DNA of 64,000 nucleotides from an uncultured Oscillospiraceae bacterium (GCA_910588135.1 CAJUOT010000010.1:1-64000), one strand, 5' to 3'; numbered from the stretch's first letter, positions 25,506 through 34,680 are shown. Numbers and translations are program-made. Notes: generated from the sequence alone by a model not told the origin.

Positions 25506-27494
25506 TTAGGAAATGTCCGCCATATCAAGGTACTTATATCCGCTGTCGGCGATGTGGTCCTTGCGGGCCTGGAGGTCGTTGCCCAGGAACATCTCAAAGA
25601 TTTGCGCCGTGCGCTCCACGTCCTCGGGCATCACCTTGATGAGCCTTCTGGTGTCCGGGCTCATGGTGGTCAGCCACATCATGTCCGGCTCGTTCTCACC
25701 CAGGCCCTTGGAACGCTGCACGTCAAATTTCTTCCCCTCCAGGGAGGCCGTGATCTCATTGCGCTCCCGGTCGGAGTAGGCGAACCAGGTCTTCTCCTTG
25801 CAGGTGATCTCATACAGGGGGGACTCCGCGATATACACATACCCCTCCTGGATCAGGGTGGGGGTGAGGCGGTACAGCATGGCCAGCAGCAGGGTGCGGA
25901 TCTGGAAGCCGTCCTCGTCGCCGTCGGTACAGATGACGATCTTGTTCCAGCGCAGGTTGTCCAGGTCGAAGGCGTTCAGATCCTTCACGTGCTTGTCCCT
26001 GACCTCCACCCCGCAGCCAATGACTTTCAGCAGGTCGGTGATGATCTCGCTCTTGAAGATGCGGGCATAGTCCGCTTTCAGGCAGTTGAGAATCTTACCC
26101 CGGATGGGCATGATGCCCTGGAACTCCGCGTCCCGGCCCAGCTTCACGCTGCCCAGGGCGGAGTCGCCCTCCACGATATACAGCTCCCGCTTGTCCACAT
26201 CCCGGGTCCTGCAGTCCACGAACTTCTGCACCCGGTTGGAGATGTCCACCGACCCGGACAGCTTCTTCTTGATGCCCAGCCGGGTCTTTTCCGCCGTCTC
26301 CCGGGAGCGCTTGTTCACCAGCACCTGGCCGGCGATCCGCTCCGCGTCCATGGGGTTCTCGATGAAGTAGACCTCCAATTGGGCGCGGAGAAAGTCGGTC
26401 ATGGCCTCCTGGACAAAGCGGTTGGTGATGGACTTCTTGGTCTGGTTCTCGTAGCTGGTCTGGGTGGAGAAGTTGCTGCTCACCAGCACCAGGGCGTCCT
26501 GGATGTCGTTGAAGGTCACCTTGCTCTCGTTCTTCTGGTACTTGCCGTTCTGCTTGAGCCAGCCGTCGATGGCGGACACAAAGGCGGAGCGCATGGCCTT
26601 TTCCGGGGACCCGCCGTGCTCCAGCCAGGAGGAGTTGTGGTAGTGCTCGACGACCTGCACCCGGTTGGAAAAGCAGAAGGACACCGAGAGCTTCACCTTG
26701 TACTCGCCCTTGTCCTCCCGGTCGCGGCCCCGGCGCTCCCCCTGCCAGAACACGGGGGCGGTGAGGGCGTCCTCCCCCGCCAGCTCGCGGACGTAATCCA
26801 CGATCCCGTTCTCGTAGCGGAACTCGGCGGTCTCGAACGTTCCCCCCGCCTGATTGCGGAAGCGGAAGGTCACCCCGGCGTTGACCACCGCCTGCCGTTT
26901 CAGCACGTCGGTATAATACTCCACCGGGATGTCAATGTCGGTAAACACGTCCAGGTCCGGCTTCCAGTGGAATTTGGAGCCGGTCTTTTTCCGGCCGGCG
27001 GGCTCCTTTTTCATCTCGCCCACAATCTCGCCCTTCTCGAAGTGGAGGGTGTATTGGAAGCCGTCCCGGTAAATGACCGCGTCGAAGTACTCGCTGGCGT
27101 ACTGGGTGGCGCAGGAGCCCAGGCCGTTGAGCCCCAGGGAGTACTCGTAGTTGTCCCCGCCGTCCTCCTTGTACTTGCCGCCGGCGTACAGCTCGCAGAA
27201 CACCAGCTCCCAGTTGTAGCGGCCCTCCGCCTCGTTCCAGTCCACCGGGCAGCCCCGTCCGAAGTCCTCCACCTCAATGGATTTGTCCTCGTACCGGGTG
27301 ACGGTGATCAGATCGCCGTAGCCCTCCCGGGCCTCGTCGATGGCGTTGGAGAGAATTTCGAACACCGCGTGCTCGCACCCCTCCAGCCCGTCGGAGCCGA
27401 AGATGACGCCGGGGCGCTTGCGCACCCGGTCGGCCCCCTTGAGGGAGGAGATGGAGTCGTTGCCGTACTGTTGTTTCGGAGTGGACCTTGCCAT
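25506..27494 (-). CDS. Type IIA DNA topoisomerase, subunit B (divergent gyrB/parE type)
   Basis: This ATPase subunit has 662 residues from ATG 27494; the frame continues upstream without a ribosome site. A GHKL ATPase domain includes AVFEILSNAIDEAREG and GRGCPVDW. TOPRIM is present but with altered signatures: EGDSALGS (about residue 440, usually EGDSAGGS) and DGDEDGFQIR (about 523, usually DxDVDGxHIR). The acidic metal ligands are kept. QRSKGLGE of the tail is conserved. It is divergent from housekeeping GyrB and best read as a lineage-specific ParE-like enzyme that works with the protein at 21068-23317. Confidence 0.86.
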   Translation of the reverse strand: MARSTPKQQYGNDSISSLKGADRVRKRPGVIFGSDGLEGCEHAVFEILSNAIDEAREGYGDLITVTRYEDKSIEVEDFGRGCPVDWNEAEGRYNWELVFCELYAGGKYKEDGGDNYEYSLGLNGLGSCATQYASEYFDAVIYRDGFQYTLHFEKGEIVGEMKKEPAGRKKTGSKFHWKPDLDVFTDIDIPVEYYTDVLKRQAVVNAGVTFRFRNQAGGTFETAEFRYENGIVDYVRELAGEDALTAPVFWQGERRGRDREDKGEYKVKLSVSFCFSNRVQVVEHYHNSSWLEHGGSPEKAMRSAFVSAIDGWLKQNGKYQKNESKVTFNDIQDALVLVSSNFSTQTSYENQTKKSITNRFVQEAMTDFLRAQLEVYFIENPMDAERIAGQVLVNKRSRETAEKTRLGIKKKLSGSVDISNRVQKFVDCRTRDVDKRELYIVEGDSALGSVKLGRDAEFQGIMPIRGKILNCLKADYARIFKSEIITDLLKVIGCGVEVRDKHVKDLNAFDLDNLRWNKIVICTDGDEDGFQIRTLLLAMLYRLTPTLIQEGYVYIAESPLYEITCKEKTWFAYSDRERNEITASLEGKKFDVQRSKGLGENEPDMMWLTTMSPDTRRLIKVMPEDVERTAQIFEMFLGNDLQARKDHIADSGYKYLDMADIS

Positions 27495-27700
27495 AGCTGC
27501 ACCTCTTATTTCTTCTCCCCGGATGGGAGGAAACCGTCGAATTGGGGCGGCCCCCGGCGAAAACCGCCCCTCTGGGGGCCGGTTCCGGTTCAAGGGCCGC
27601 TAACAATATAGTATACCGCAAAATGGCAGGGAACGTCAAGGGCGGGGCGGCAAATCCAGTTTTGAAAGGCGGCAAAATTCCCGATGTTAACATTCGTTGC

Positions 27701-27729
27701 TTGTGGCAACGGACAGTTCTGCCTATAAT
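27701..27729 (+). promoter_or_regulatory. Promoter of the membrane HTH operon
   Basis: TTGTGG and TATAAT are separated by 17 bases, 33 bases before the start codon; AAAGGAGG follows. Confidence 0.7.
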
Positions 27730-27761
27730 AGTGGCAGATAAAAGAAAGGAGGCTGCCCCCA

Positions 27762-28271
27762 ATGCTCAGCGAAAATATAAAAACCATCAGAAAGTCAAAA
27801 GGACTTTCGCAGCAGGAGCTTGCTGTCAAACTGAACGTGGTGCGGCAAACAGTTTCTAAGTGGGAGCAAGAATTGTCGGTCCCCGATTCTGATATGTTGA
27901 TCTCCATATCGGAAGCACTTGAAACATCCGTGAGTACACTGCTCGGCGAAAACGTCACTGAGCCGAGCGCGGACGACCTGAAGGCGATTTCCGCAAAGCT
28001 GGAGGTGATAAACTTGCAGCTTGCACAGAGAAAAACCACGAGGAAACGGGTTCTTCATTGGCTTCTTATCGCATTGTGTGCAGCCACAGCAGCAATTTTT
28101 GCAGTCCTGCTGTCCCTGGAAAGTCCCTACCTGGGTTGGGATTACGGTGATCCTGAAACCGCCGTTCTCGGAACGGCAGTTCATTCGTTTGAATGGCTGC
28201 TTGTCAGAGCAGCGCCGGTTGTCCTCATCGGCGCTGCCATTGGAATTTTCTTGACGCGGAAGAAAGAATAA
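27762..28271 (+). CDS. XRE-family HTH regulator with membrane anchor
   Basis: The protein has 169 residues. An N-terminal HTH (about 7-60, IRKSKGLSQQELAVKLNVVRQTVSKWE) is followed by a short linker helix and two transmembrane helices (about 95-118 and 140-163). Membrane-tethered HTH proteins of this kind usually control the neighbouring small membrane or secreted protein gene. That fits the next gene, 27 bases downstream. The low GC content and balanced codons of this two-gene unit differ from surrounding genes and suggest acquisition. Confidence 0.85.
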   Translation: MLSENIKTIRKSKGLSQQELAVKLNVVRQTVSKWEQELSVPDSDMLISISEALETSVSTLLGENVTEPSADDLKAISAKLEVINLQLAQRKTTRKRVLHWLLIALCAATAAIFAVLLSLESPYLGWDYGDPETAVLGTAVHSFEWLLVRAAPVVLIGAAIGIFLTRKKE

Positions 28272-28298
28272 AACCGGCAGACAGGAGGCTTTTCTAAC

Positions 28299-28799
28299 AT
28301 GAAGAAAAAGGGAATCGGAATCGGAATCGGAATTGGGATCGGAATCGGGATCGCAATCGTGGCTGTATTGGGATTTGGCTTCATATCATTCTATCAACCG
28401 ATCCCCGGCGGCTATGCGCCCGCCGATGATGAAATCGCACTGTATATACAATTGGACACAAAGGAGGATATCGGCTTATTGGTGTTTGATTACAGCGCAG
28501 ATGGCTCCAAGCAGAGCGGAGGTATGTCGAACGCAGATAAATCGCTGATGAAGCATGACGAACGGCTGATCAATGTTTGGGATAGGGAAACATTGCAATG
28601 CTCTGCTGATACGGTGGCGCTATCCATACAATTTAGAATCATAACAGAATATGCAGATCCCAACTATGAGAACATATATCCGGAAAGCATCACCAAACGC
28701 ATTGATACTCCTATCTCATGGAACGCGCGCTTTGGGGAATCATATTTTATTACGATTACCGGCGATGCGGCAAATGGGTATAAAGCTGTATTGCACTAA
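28299..28799 (+). CDS. Membrane-anchored protein with (Gly-Ile)n helix
   Basis: The protein has 166 residues. After MKKK the first helix is made of alternating glycine and isoleucine (residues 5-18, encoded by a hexanucleotide repeat) and continues to about residue 33 as signal or anchor. The exported domain of about 130 residues has no recognised family; it contains PADDEIALYIQLDTKED and ends KAVLH. ACAGGAGG lies 11 bases upstream of the ATG. It is probably controlled by or working with the HTH protein before it. Confidence 0.65.
   Translation: MKKKGIGIGIGIGIGIGIAIVAVLGFGFISFYQPIPGGYAPADDEIALYIQLDTKEDIGLLVFDYSADGSKQSGGMSNADKSLMKHDERLINVWDRETLQCSADTVALSIQFRIITEYADPNYENIYPESITKRIDTPISWNARFGESYFITITGDAANGYKAVLH
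28311..28358 (+). repeat. Hexanucleotide tandem repeat (GGAATC)8, imperfect, in coding sequence
   Basis: There are eight successive six-base units (GGAATC, GGAATT, GGGATC, GCAATC variants) within codons 5-20 of the gene. Changes in copy number would keep the frame and lengthen or shorten the membrane helix. Confidence 0.9.
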
Positions 28800-28810
28800 T
28801 CTGCCCATTA

Positions 28811-28844
28811 AAAAGCAGCCAGGCATCCCTGCCTGGCTGCTTTT
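28811..28844 (+). terminator. Terminator of the membrane HTH operon
   Basis: A 14-bp stem (AAAAGCAGCCAGGC arm) has a six-base loop and a T run. About 160 further bases up to the next gene show no clear feature. Confidence 0.9.
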
Positions 28845-29004
28845 CACGCTTCCCGCGGAACCCTGTTGCGTTTCGTCGGATATAAAAGGAGTGCCTCCTT
28901 ATTGGTGCGTCCGGCCGGGGATGTTCAAGCCCAGGCGTCCGCAGCGCTTGGACGGGGCGGGGATGTAGGAAGGCTCCCCTGCCCTTCTTTCCTTCTGGTC
29001 CCCC

Positions 29005-29697
29005 CTATGCCCTCCACGGGCGTTTTTTCTCCGTCCACCCCTTGCCGCGCCAGTAGCCCGCGTCCGCCTGGTTCCACCCGCGCTTCTGCATTTGGCGCAT
29101 CACGGAAAACAGGAATCTTGTTTTGACCGAGGGTTTGACGCAGCCCTGACCCGCCTTGATTTTCCGGGCCATGCTGCCCAGCTTCTTTTCCACGCTTTTC
29201 TTCTTTTTCTCACTGACCCGTTCCCACGAGGTTTCCATAACCGCAACCCCATATTGATAGGTTTTGGCAACACCCCAGAAGAACATACTGTCTGCCATAT
29301 CCCGGTTGGTGCTTTTCATTCCGGCCCCCGCCGCTGTGGAGATGCAGACAGCCTGTTTCGAAAACATTTTTTCTTCGGGACGATGCACCATCCACCGCCA
29401 GCCGTAGTGGTCGAGAAAGGCCTTCATGGCCCCCGTCGCGTGATAGACGTAGACGGGGCTGGCCAAAATCAGCACGTCGGCGCGATCCATCGCCTCGGTA
29501 ATCGGGGCAAGCTTTTCAAAATGGGGGCATTTTCTCTCGGATTCAACGAAACAGGCGGTACAGCCCGTGCAAAACTCCCCAAAGTCTCTCGGCAAAAAGA
29601 ACTCTGTGACCTCACCGTCCAGCTTTTCCGCCAATGACCGCGCGATATGGCAGGTGGAGCCCTGATGGCTCTGGCCGTGAATGATCGTGATTCTCAA
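29005..29697 (-). CDS. Flavodoxin-family NAD(P)H-dependent FMN oxidoreductase
   Basis: The protein has 230 residues. The flavodoxin-like fold starts with TIIHGQSHQGSTCHIAR (phosphate loop). A Clostridial-type cysteine cluster FCTGCTACF with a later CPH follows (about 43-60), then ILASPVYVYHATGAMKAFLDHYG and STAAGAGM. Such proteins reduce quinones, azo compounds or act in electron transfer. The C-terminal 50 residues are basic and family-specific. It lies 18 bases downstream of ychF on the same strand. Confidence 0.85.
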   Translation of the reverse strand: MRITIIHGQSHQGSTCHIARSLAEKLDGEVTEFFLPRDFGEFCTGCTACFVESERKCPHFEKLAPITEAMDRADVLILASPVYVYHATGAMKAFLDHYGWRWMVHRPEEKMFSKQAVCISTAAGAGMKSTNRDMADSMFFWGVAKTYQYGVAVMETSWERVSEKKKKSVEKKLGSMARKIKAGQGCVKPSVKTRFLFSVMRQMQKRGWNQADAGYWRGKGWTEKKRPWRA

Positions 29698-29715
29698 GGA
29701 AACCCCCGCCCCCTG

Positions 29716-30813
29716 TTACACATTGAAGCGGAACAAAATGATATCCCCGTCCTGCACCACGTACTCCTTGCCCTCGGATCGGATCAAACCCTTCTCCCGG
29801 GCGGCGGCCATGGAGCCGCAGCCCTTCAGGTCCTCAAAGGCCACCGTCTCCGCCCGGATGAAGCCCCGCTCGAAGTCGGTGTGAATCTTGCCCGCCGCCT
29901 GGGGCGCCTTGGTGCCCCGGGTGATGGTCCAGGCCCGGCACTCGTCCTCGCCGGAGGTGAGGAAGGAGATCAGCCCCAGCAGGGTGTAGCTGGCCTTAAT
30001 GAGCCGGTCCAGGCCGCTCTCTTTGATTCCCAGATCCTCCAGGAACATGGCTTTCTCGTCGCTGGGCAGCTCGGCGATCTCCGCCTCCAGCTTGGCGCAT
30101 ACGGGGATGACCTGGGCGCCCTCGGCCGCCGCCCGCTCCGACACCTGACCGTAATAGGGCACGCCGGACGGGTCAACAAAGCCGTCCTCATCCAGGTTGG
30201 CGGCGTAGATCACCGGCTTGAGGGACAAAAGCTCACTGGTGGCGATGAGGGCAGCGTCCTCCCCGTCCACCTCGGGCAGGTAGGAGCGGGCGGACTTCCC
30301 GTCGTTGAGCCAGTCCCGCAGACCCTCAAACACCTCAGCCTCGTGGTTGAACTTCTTGTCCGCCTTGGCGGCCTTGCGGGCTTTGTCGATGCGCCGGTCG
30401 GCCATCTCCACGTCGGCCATGATGAGCTCCAGGTCGATGATGTCCATGTCCCGGATGGGGTCGGTGGAACCCTCCACATGGATGACGTTCTCGTCGTCGA
30501 AGCAGCGCACCACATGGACGATGGCGGCGCACTCCCGGATGTTGGCCAGGAACTTGTTTCCCAGGCCCTCCCCCCGGCTGGCCCCCTTCACCAGTCCGGC
30601 GATGTCCACGAACTCCACCACGGCGGGGGTGGTCTTTTTGGGCTTGTAGAAATCGCTGAGCCAGTCCAGCCGGCTGTCGGGCACGGCCACCGTGCCCACG
30701 TTGGGGTCGATGGTGCAGAAGGGGTAGTTGGCGCTCTCCGCGCCGGCGTTGGTGATGGCGTTGAACAGGGTGGACTTGCCCACGTTGGGCAGGCCGACGA
30801 TTCCTAATTTCAT
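29716..30813 (-). CDS. ychF: Redox-regulated ATPase YchF (Obg-like, OLA1 type)
   Basis: The protein has 365 residues from ATG 30813. The ATG twelve bases earlier touches the AAAGGAG site and is less likely, although it cannot be excluded. P loop GLPNVGKST is at 7-15, switch regions include DIAGLVKGAS, and a C-terminal TGS domain is near 280-365 ending EGKEYVVQDGDIILFRFNV. YchF prefers ATP over GTP and binds the ribosome; it modulates oxidative-stress tolerance. It is highly conserved and certain. Confidence 0.97.
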   Translation of the reverse strand: MKLGIVGLPNVGKSTLFNAITNAGAESANYPFCTIDPNVGTVAVPDSRLDWLSDFYKPKKTTPAVVEFVDIAGLVKGASRGEGLGNKFLANIRECAAIVHVVRCFDDENVIHVEGSTDPIRDMDIIDLELIMADVEMADRRIDKARKAAKADKKFNHEAEVFEGLRDWLNDGKSARSYLPEVDGEDAALIATSELLSLKPVIYAANLDEDGFVDPSGVPYYGQVSERAAAEGAQVIPVCAKLEAEIAELPSDEKAMFLEDLGIKESGLDRLIKASYTLLGLISFLTSGEDECRAWTITRGTKAPQAAGKIHTDFERGFIRAETVAFEDLKGCGSMAAAREKGLIRSEGKEYVVQDGDIILFRFNV

Positions 30814-31020
30814 ATTGTTCCACATCTCCTTTGGTCTTTGGTGTCCATTGTACCATAGTGGTTTTCATTTCTCAATAGCCGCTGTCTGTTTGGCGGCGAA
30901 CGGCTTGGCCGGTCATTTTTCCTGGCAGTATTTTACCAGAGCCCCGGGAAAAACACAATGCTTATTCCGGCCGAATATGTCCCGCATTGCGGCCCGCGCA
31001 GAGGGCTGCAAAAGAAGCGG

Positions 31021-31046
31021 GACGGCACGCCCGCGGGCGTGCCGTC
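31021..31046 (-). terminator. Probable terminator of the nucleoside operon
   Basis: A perfect 26-base palindrome (GACGGCACGCCCG arm) lies 52 bases past the stop of the last gene. The T run on the minus strand is weak. Confidence 0.6.
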
Positions 31047-31097
31047 CTGTTTCTCTCACTATGGCGCCTGTCCCCATGATTGCAGGGCCGCGCCGCG

Positions 31098-31994
31098 CTA
31101 AACGAGCTCCCGGAGTTCGTCCAGAAAGGGAATTGCCGGCGCGGCGCCCAGGCGGGACACCGCAACGCCCGCGGCGGCGGCGGCAAGCTTCAGCGCCTGG
31201 GCCGAACTTTCCCCCCTCAGAATGCCGCTTAAAAAATACCCTACAAAGGTATCCCCCGCGCCGGTTGTGTCCAGCGCGTCTGCAGGCACCGCGTCTTGAT
31301 ATATTCTCTCGCCGCGTTCCAGCAAGATTGATCCGCCGCTTCCCAGCGTCAGCACAACCGCGGCATCCGGAAAGGCCGCCTCCAAGCGGGGCAGGATACG
31401 CCCTGCATCCGGCTCCCCTGGAATTCCCGCCAGGGCGGCCGCCTCGATCCTGTTCACAAAAATGTACGATACGTTCTCCAGCGCGTACCCCAGCACGGCA
31501 TCTGTAAACGGAGCCGGATTGAACGCAGTCTTAAGCCCCAGCTCGCCCGCACGCCGTATGAGATATCCCACCTCCGATATCTCGTTTTGCAGCAGGAGGA
31601 AGTCTCCCGGCTCCAGTGTGGACAGGACAGCGTCAATGTCTTCCCGGGTGATGGAATGGTTCTCACCGCCGTAGAGAAAAATGCTGTTCTGGCCCTTGCT
31701 GTCAACCTGTATGACCGCGTGCCCGGTGGCCCCGCCGCCAGTCAGTATATGGGAAACGTCCACGCCGCTTTGCTTCAGGTAGTCAATGAGAAACTGCCCG
31801 TCGGCCAGCCCCACCCGTCCGGCATGGGAAACCCGGGCCCCTGCGCGGGCCAGCGCAATGGATTGATTGAGCCCTTTTCCCCCGGGAAAAAAGGATCTCC
31901 CGGTTGTTTCCAGCGTCTCCCCCTCCCGCACAATATGGTCCACCCCATATACATAGTCAATGTTGAGCGATCCAAAGTTTGTAATTTTCATCAT
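31098..31994 (-). CDS. rbsK: Ribokinase (PfkB family), last gene of the nucleoside operon
   Basis: It phosphorylates ribose to ribose 5-phosphate in the cytoplasm. The protein has 298 residues. Visible signatures are GSLNIDYVYGVDH at the start, FFPGGKGLNQS with the substrate loop, and DTTGAGDTFVGYF near residue 255 with the catalytic aspartate. It follows the third nucleoside hydrolase by six bases, so ribose released from nucleosides can be phosphorylated at once. A second ribokinase is fused to the regulator at the other end of the operon. Another sugar kinase specificity of the PfkB family is possible. Confidence 0.88.
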   Translation of the reverse strand: MMKITNFGSLNIDYVYGVDHIVREGETLETTGRSFFPGGKGLNQSIALARAGARVSHAGRVGLADGQFLIDYLKQSGVDVSHILTGGGATGHAVIQVDSKGQNSIFLYGGENHSITREDIDAVLSTLEPGDFLLLQNEISEVGYLIRRAGELGLKTAFNPAPFTDAVLGYALENVSYIFVNRIEAAALAGIPGEPDAGRILPRLEAAFPDAAVVLTLGSGGSILLERGERIYQDAVPADALDTTGAGDTFVGYFLSGILRGESSAQALKLAAAAAGVAVSRLGAAPAIPFLDELRELV

Positions 31995-32000
31995 GCCCTC

Positions 32001-32885
32001 CTATCTGCCCCTGAGCTTTCTGAACAGGTCATCAAAGACAGCCTGCGCGTCAATCTCCACGGCACAGCGGATGGTTTTCCTGCCGGCAGCCCGCTGCCAC
32101 GTACACGCCTCAGTCAAAACAGGCGCGGCCACGCGCTGCGTGGGAACCCAGGCATTCTCAAGCAGCCAGGCAATGGGGACCACATCCCAGATCACTTTCT
32201 CGCCGCCAAATTCCTTCTCCTGGTACTGATCCACAATTTTGATCAAATAGTCCGTCAGCGGCCCGCTGCCCAGATTTCGCCTGAGCCCCGCCACCGTTAT
32301 GCGGAAGCGGTCGGTAACGCCGCCGCAGGGAAACAAAACCAAAGGCACAGCGCTGTCAAAGAGAATTTGCGAGGAGAGGACGTCCTGCTCCAAATTGAAC
32401 TCCCGGGCGTCTGTCCGCTCCAGCGCGTTTCCGCCCAGCCAGAGCACCACGATCCGATCCGTGATCTCCGGGTGGCGCGCGATTGCGGAGGACACATTCA
32501 CCGGCGTCCCGATGGCCGCCACATAAAGCGGCCTATGGGGGGAATATTCCATAGCCCTGCGGGCCAGGTCCTCCGCAGCCGGATTCTCCCCGCCGGCGTC
32601 CTGGCCGGCAAGGAACGTCCGCGCCCCCCGGCAGACGGGGACTGTGCCTTCCCGCCCGCACAGGCGCAGGATATGCAGAATCTCGTCATAGCTTTGTTCC
32701 ATCCCCTCCTCCGGGGTAGCGACCCGGCTGTTCAGGAAGGGAGCGGCATAAATGACCTGGAGCGCGATGCGGTCCTGGGAAAAAAGGGCATAGGCGATCG
32801 CGAATTGGTCGTCCACCTCGTTAAACGCGTCCGTATCCAGCACAACGGGGACTCTCTCCTCCGGATAGGCGTTGGTATATGTCAT
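32001..32885 (-). CDS. Nucleoside hydrolase, DTDxxNExDD type
   Basis: It splits ribonucleosides to base and ribose. The protein has 294 residues from ATG 32885; the long upstream frame overlaps the permease gene. The metal-binding motif is VVLDTDAFNEVDDQFA (D17, D19, N22, D25, D26), a variant with asparagine that occurs in one branch of the IunH family. EFNLEQD (about 182-188) and IWDVVPIAWLL near the end supply the other ligands. It lies five bases after the second permease gene and six before rbsK. The substrate (pyrimidine or purine nucleoside) is not readable. Confidence 0.85.
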   Translation of the reverse strand: MTYTNAYPEERVPVVLDTDAFNEVDDQFAIAYALFSQDRIALQVIYAAPFLNSRVATPEEGMEQSYDEILHILRLCGREGTVPVCRGARTFLAGQDAGGENPAAEDLARRAMEYSPHRPLYVAAIGTPVNVSSAIARHPEITDRIVVLWLGGNALERTDAREFNLEQDVLSSQILFDSAVPLVLFPCGGVTDRFRITVAGLRRNLGSGPLTDYLIKIVDQYQEKEFGGEKVIWDVVPIAWLLENAWVPTQRVAAPVLTEACTWQRAAGRKTIRCAVEIDAQAVFDDLFRKLRGR

Positions 32886-32890
32886 GGCGC

Positions 32891-33733
32891 TCACCCCTTG
32901 ATTCCGGTACTGGTAATCCCCTGGACAAACTGTTTCTGAAAGGGGAAGAAGAACAGCAGCGGGAGCACAGCCGAAATGGTTGAGGCCGCGTACAGCCTGG
33001 CCCACTCGGTCGTATGAGCTCCCCGGAAATCGGACAGCGCCACCTGAATGGTGCGGATGTCCGGCGATCTTGCGATCAGCAGGGGCCACAGGTAAGAGTT
33101 CCAGTGGGTCATAAAAATCATCAGCCCCGCCGTCACGAAAACGGGCAGGGAGAGCGGGAGCAGAATTCGAAAAAACTGCTGCGCCCAAGACGCCCCGTCC
33201 ATACGCGCCGCCTCAAACAGGCTTTTGGGAAATTCAGAAAAGAATTGGGTGAAGAGGAACAGCACCATACCGTCGGCAATGCTGGGGATGATGATCCCCG
33301 CGAAGCTGTTCACCCAGCCGAACTGGTCCACCACCGAGTAGAGGGGAATGGTGATGGATTCAAACGGTATCATGAACGAAAACAGCACAATCAGGTAAAG
33401 CACTTTTTTCCCCCGGAACTCATAGCAGGCAAAGCTGTAGGCCGCCACCGCGTTAACAAGGCAGCCAAAGAAAATGGCAGCGCCGGAAACGATGAACGTG
33501 TTCAGAATGGGCCGCCAAAACGCATACTCCCCAAAAATGCTCCGGTAGGCGTCAAACGTTACCTCGACGGGGATAAAAGTCCTCCAGCTGAAGGGCATTG
33601 CGTACTGGAATATCTCTGTGTCGCTGCGCAGGGAGGATGCGATTGCGTAGATCAGAGGAAACAGCGTCAGCACCACATTGGCGGCCAGGGCAAGATAGAT
33701 GAGCGCGTATGTCCCCCTCTTGTTTGCCTTCAT
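32891..33733 (-). CDS. Carbohydrate ABC transporter permease, MalG type
   Basis: The protein has 280 residues with six transmembrane helices. The cytoplasmic EAA loop that contacts the ATPase is seen as SLFEAARMDGASWAQQFFRILLP (about 180-202). The family is the CUT1 permease family. It overlaps the other permease by four bases, forming a heterodimeric channel. Unlike nearby housekeeping genes its third codon positions are less GC-rich. Confidence 0.92.
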   Translation of the reverse strand: MKANKRGTYALIYLALAANVVLTLFPLIYAIASSLRSDTEIFQYAMPFSWRTFIPVEVTFDAYRSIFGEYAFWRPILNTFIVSGAAIFFGCLVNAVAAYSFACYEFRGKKVLYLIVLFSFMIPFESITIPLYSVVDQFGWVNSFAGIIIPSIADGMVLFLFTQFFSEFPKSLFEAARMDGASWAQQFFRILLPLSLPVFVTAGLMIFMTHWNSYLWPLLIARSPDIRTIQVALSDFRGAHTTEWARLYAASTISAVLPLLFFFPFQKQFVQGITSTGIKG

Positions 33734-34623
33734 GGCGCGTTCCCTCCCGTTCTCTTTTTTCTGGCCGGGCGGTCGTCCCTCCCGTTGACCAGGATATACT
33801 GCAAAAAGACAACCAGCGCGATCATCACCAGCAGCACCGAGACAATGGCGTCGCCGCGGCCCTTGTCCGCATATACAAAGTAGGATTTGTATGCCTCGTA
33901 CATCAATACGTTGGTGCTCCGCCTGGGCCCGCCAGCGGTGATGATCTGCATCGGCGCGAACATCAGCAGGTTGATGGTGGTATCAGAGATGAGCACAAAA
34001 GCCAGCGTCCTGCGGATCATGGGTACGGTGATTTTCAATGTGGTTTGCAGCCAGCCGGCGCCGTCAATCTTGGCTGCGCTGTAGACCTCCGCGTCCACGC
34101 CCTTCAGCCCCGCCAAAATAAACATCATCCAATAGCCCACGCCAATCCAGGTTGTGATGGCCATAATGCAAAACAGCGCCTGTTTGTCGCTGGTCAAAAA
34201 CGGCTGCCTGTCTATCCCAAAAAAGGAGAGCAGGCTGTTGATGACGCCGTTATTCGGGTTGAGCATGGTGCTCCATATGATGGCCGCTACCGCTGTGGAC
34301 ATGGTGGCGGGCAGATAATAGATGGTCCGGAATACGCCGATGCCCGGCACATTCGCGTTTACCAGCAGGGCGAGCAGAAGGGAGAGAAAAATCTGGAGCG
34401 GGGTCAGAATGACGTTGAACTTGACCGTAACCCAAAAGGATTCCCAGAAATATTTATCACGAAACAGCGCTTGAAAATGCGCAGCAGACAGTCCTCCATC
34501 CACATTCATGCTCCCCCAAAGGGTATTCATAATGGGGTAGAGTTTAAACAGTGCGATGAGCACAATGGCGGGCGCAATCAGCCAGTAGGGAAGCGTTTTT
34601 GCCGCCAGTCGTTTTGTTTTCAT
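33730..34623 (-). CDS. Carbohydrate ABC transporter permease, MalF type
   Basis: The protein has 297 residues from ATG 34623 (GAGGT upstream; an earlier ATG gives seven more residues but no better ribosome site). It has six transmembrane helices and an EAA loop (VYSAAKIDGAGWLQTTLKITVP, about 195-215). With the MalG-type partner it forms the CUT1-type pore. Such importers carry sugars, and in some bacteria nucleosides or glycosides. The three hydrolases in the operon make ribosyl compounds the likely cargo here. Confidence 0.92.
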   Translation of the reverse strand: MKTKRLAAKTLPYWLIAPAIVLIALFKLYPIMNTLWGSMNVDGGLSAAHFQALFRDKYFWESFWVTVKFNVILTPLQIFLSLLLALLVNANVPGIGVFRTIYYLPATMSTAVAAIIWSTMLNPNNGVINSLLSFFGIDRQPFLTSDKQALFCIMAITTWIGVGYWMMFILAGLKGVDAEVYSAAKIDGAGWLQTTLKITVPMIRRTLAFVLISDTTINLLMFAPMQIITAGGPRRSTNVLMYEAYKSYFVYADKGRGDAIVSVLLVMIALVVFLQYILVNGRDDRPARKKRTGGNAP

Positions 34624-34680
34624 GATTACCTCGTTTACTTGCACCTGCGGAAGGCCGGGGCGGGGCTCCCAGCCGTCCGG

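Noticed and set aside
25554..27611. Long open frame (685 codons) on the plus strand
   Set aside because: Antisense to the topoisomerase B gene, which has clear ATPase and TOPRIM motifs; the opposite frame has none.
28311..28358. Possible phase-variable contingency repeat
   Set aside because: The unit is six bases, so slippage cannot switch the frame off; it was kept only as a length-tuning repeat.
32001..33188. Longer version of the third nucleoside hydrolase (395 codons)
   Set aside because: The extra N-terminal part overlaps the permease gene on the same strand in another frame; the DTD motif begins shortly after ATG 32885, as in the family.
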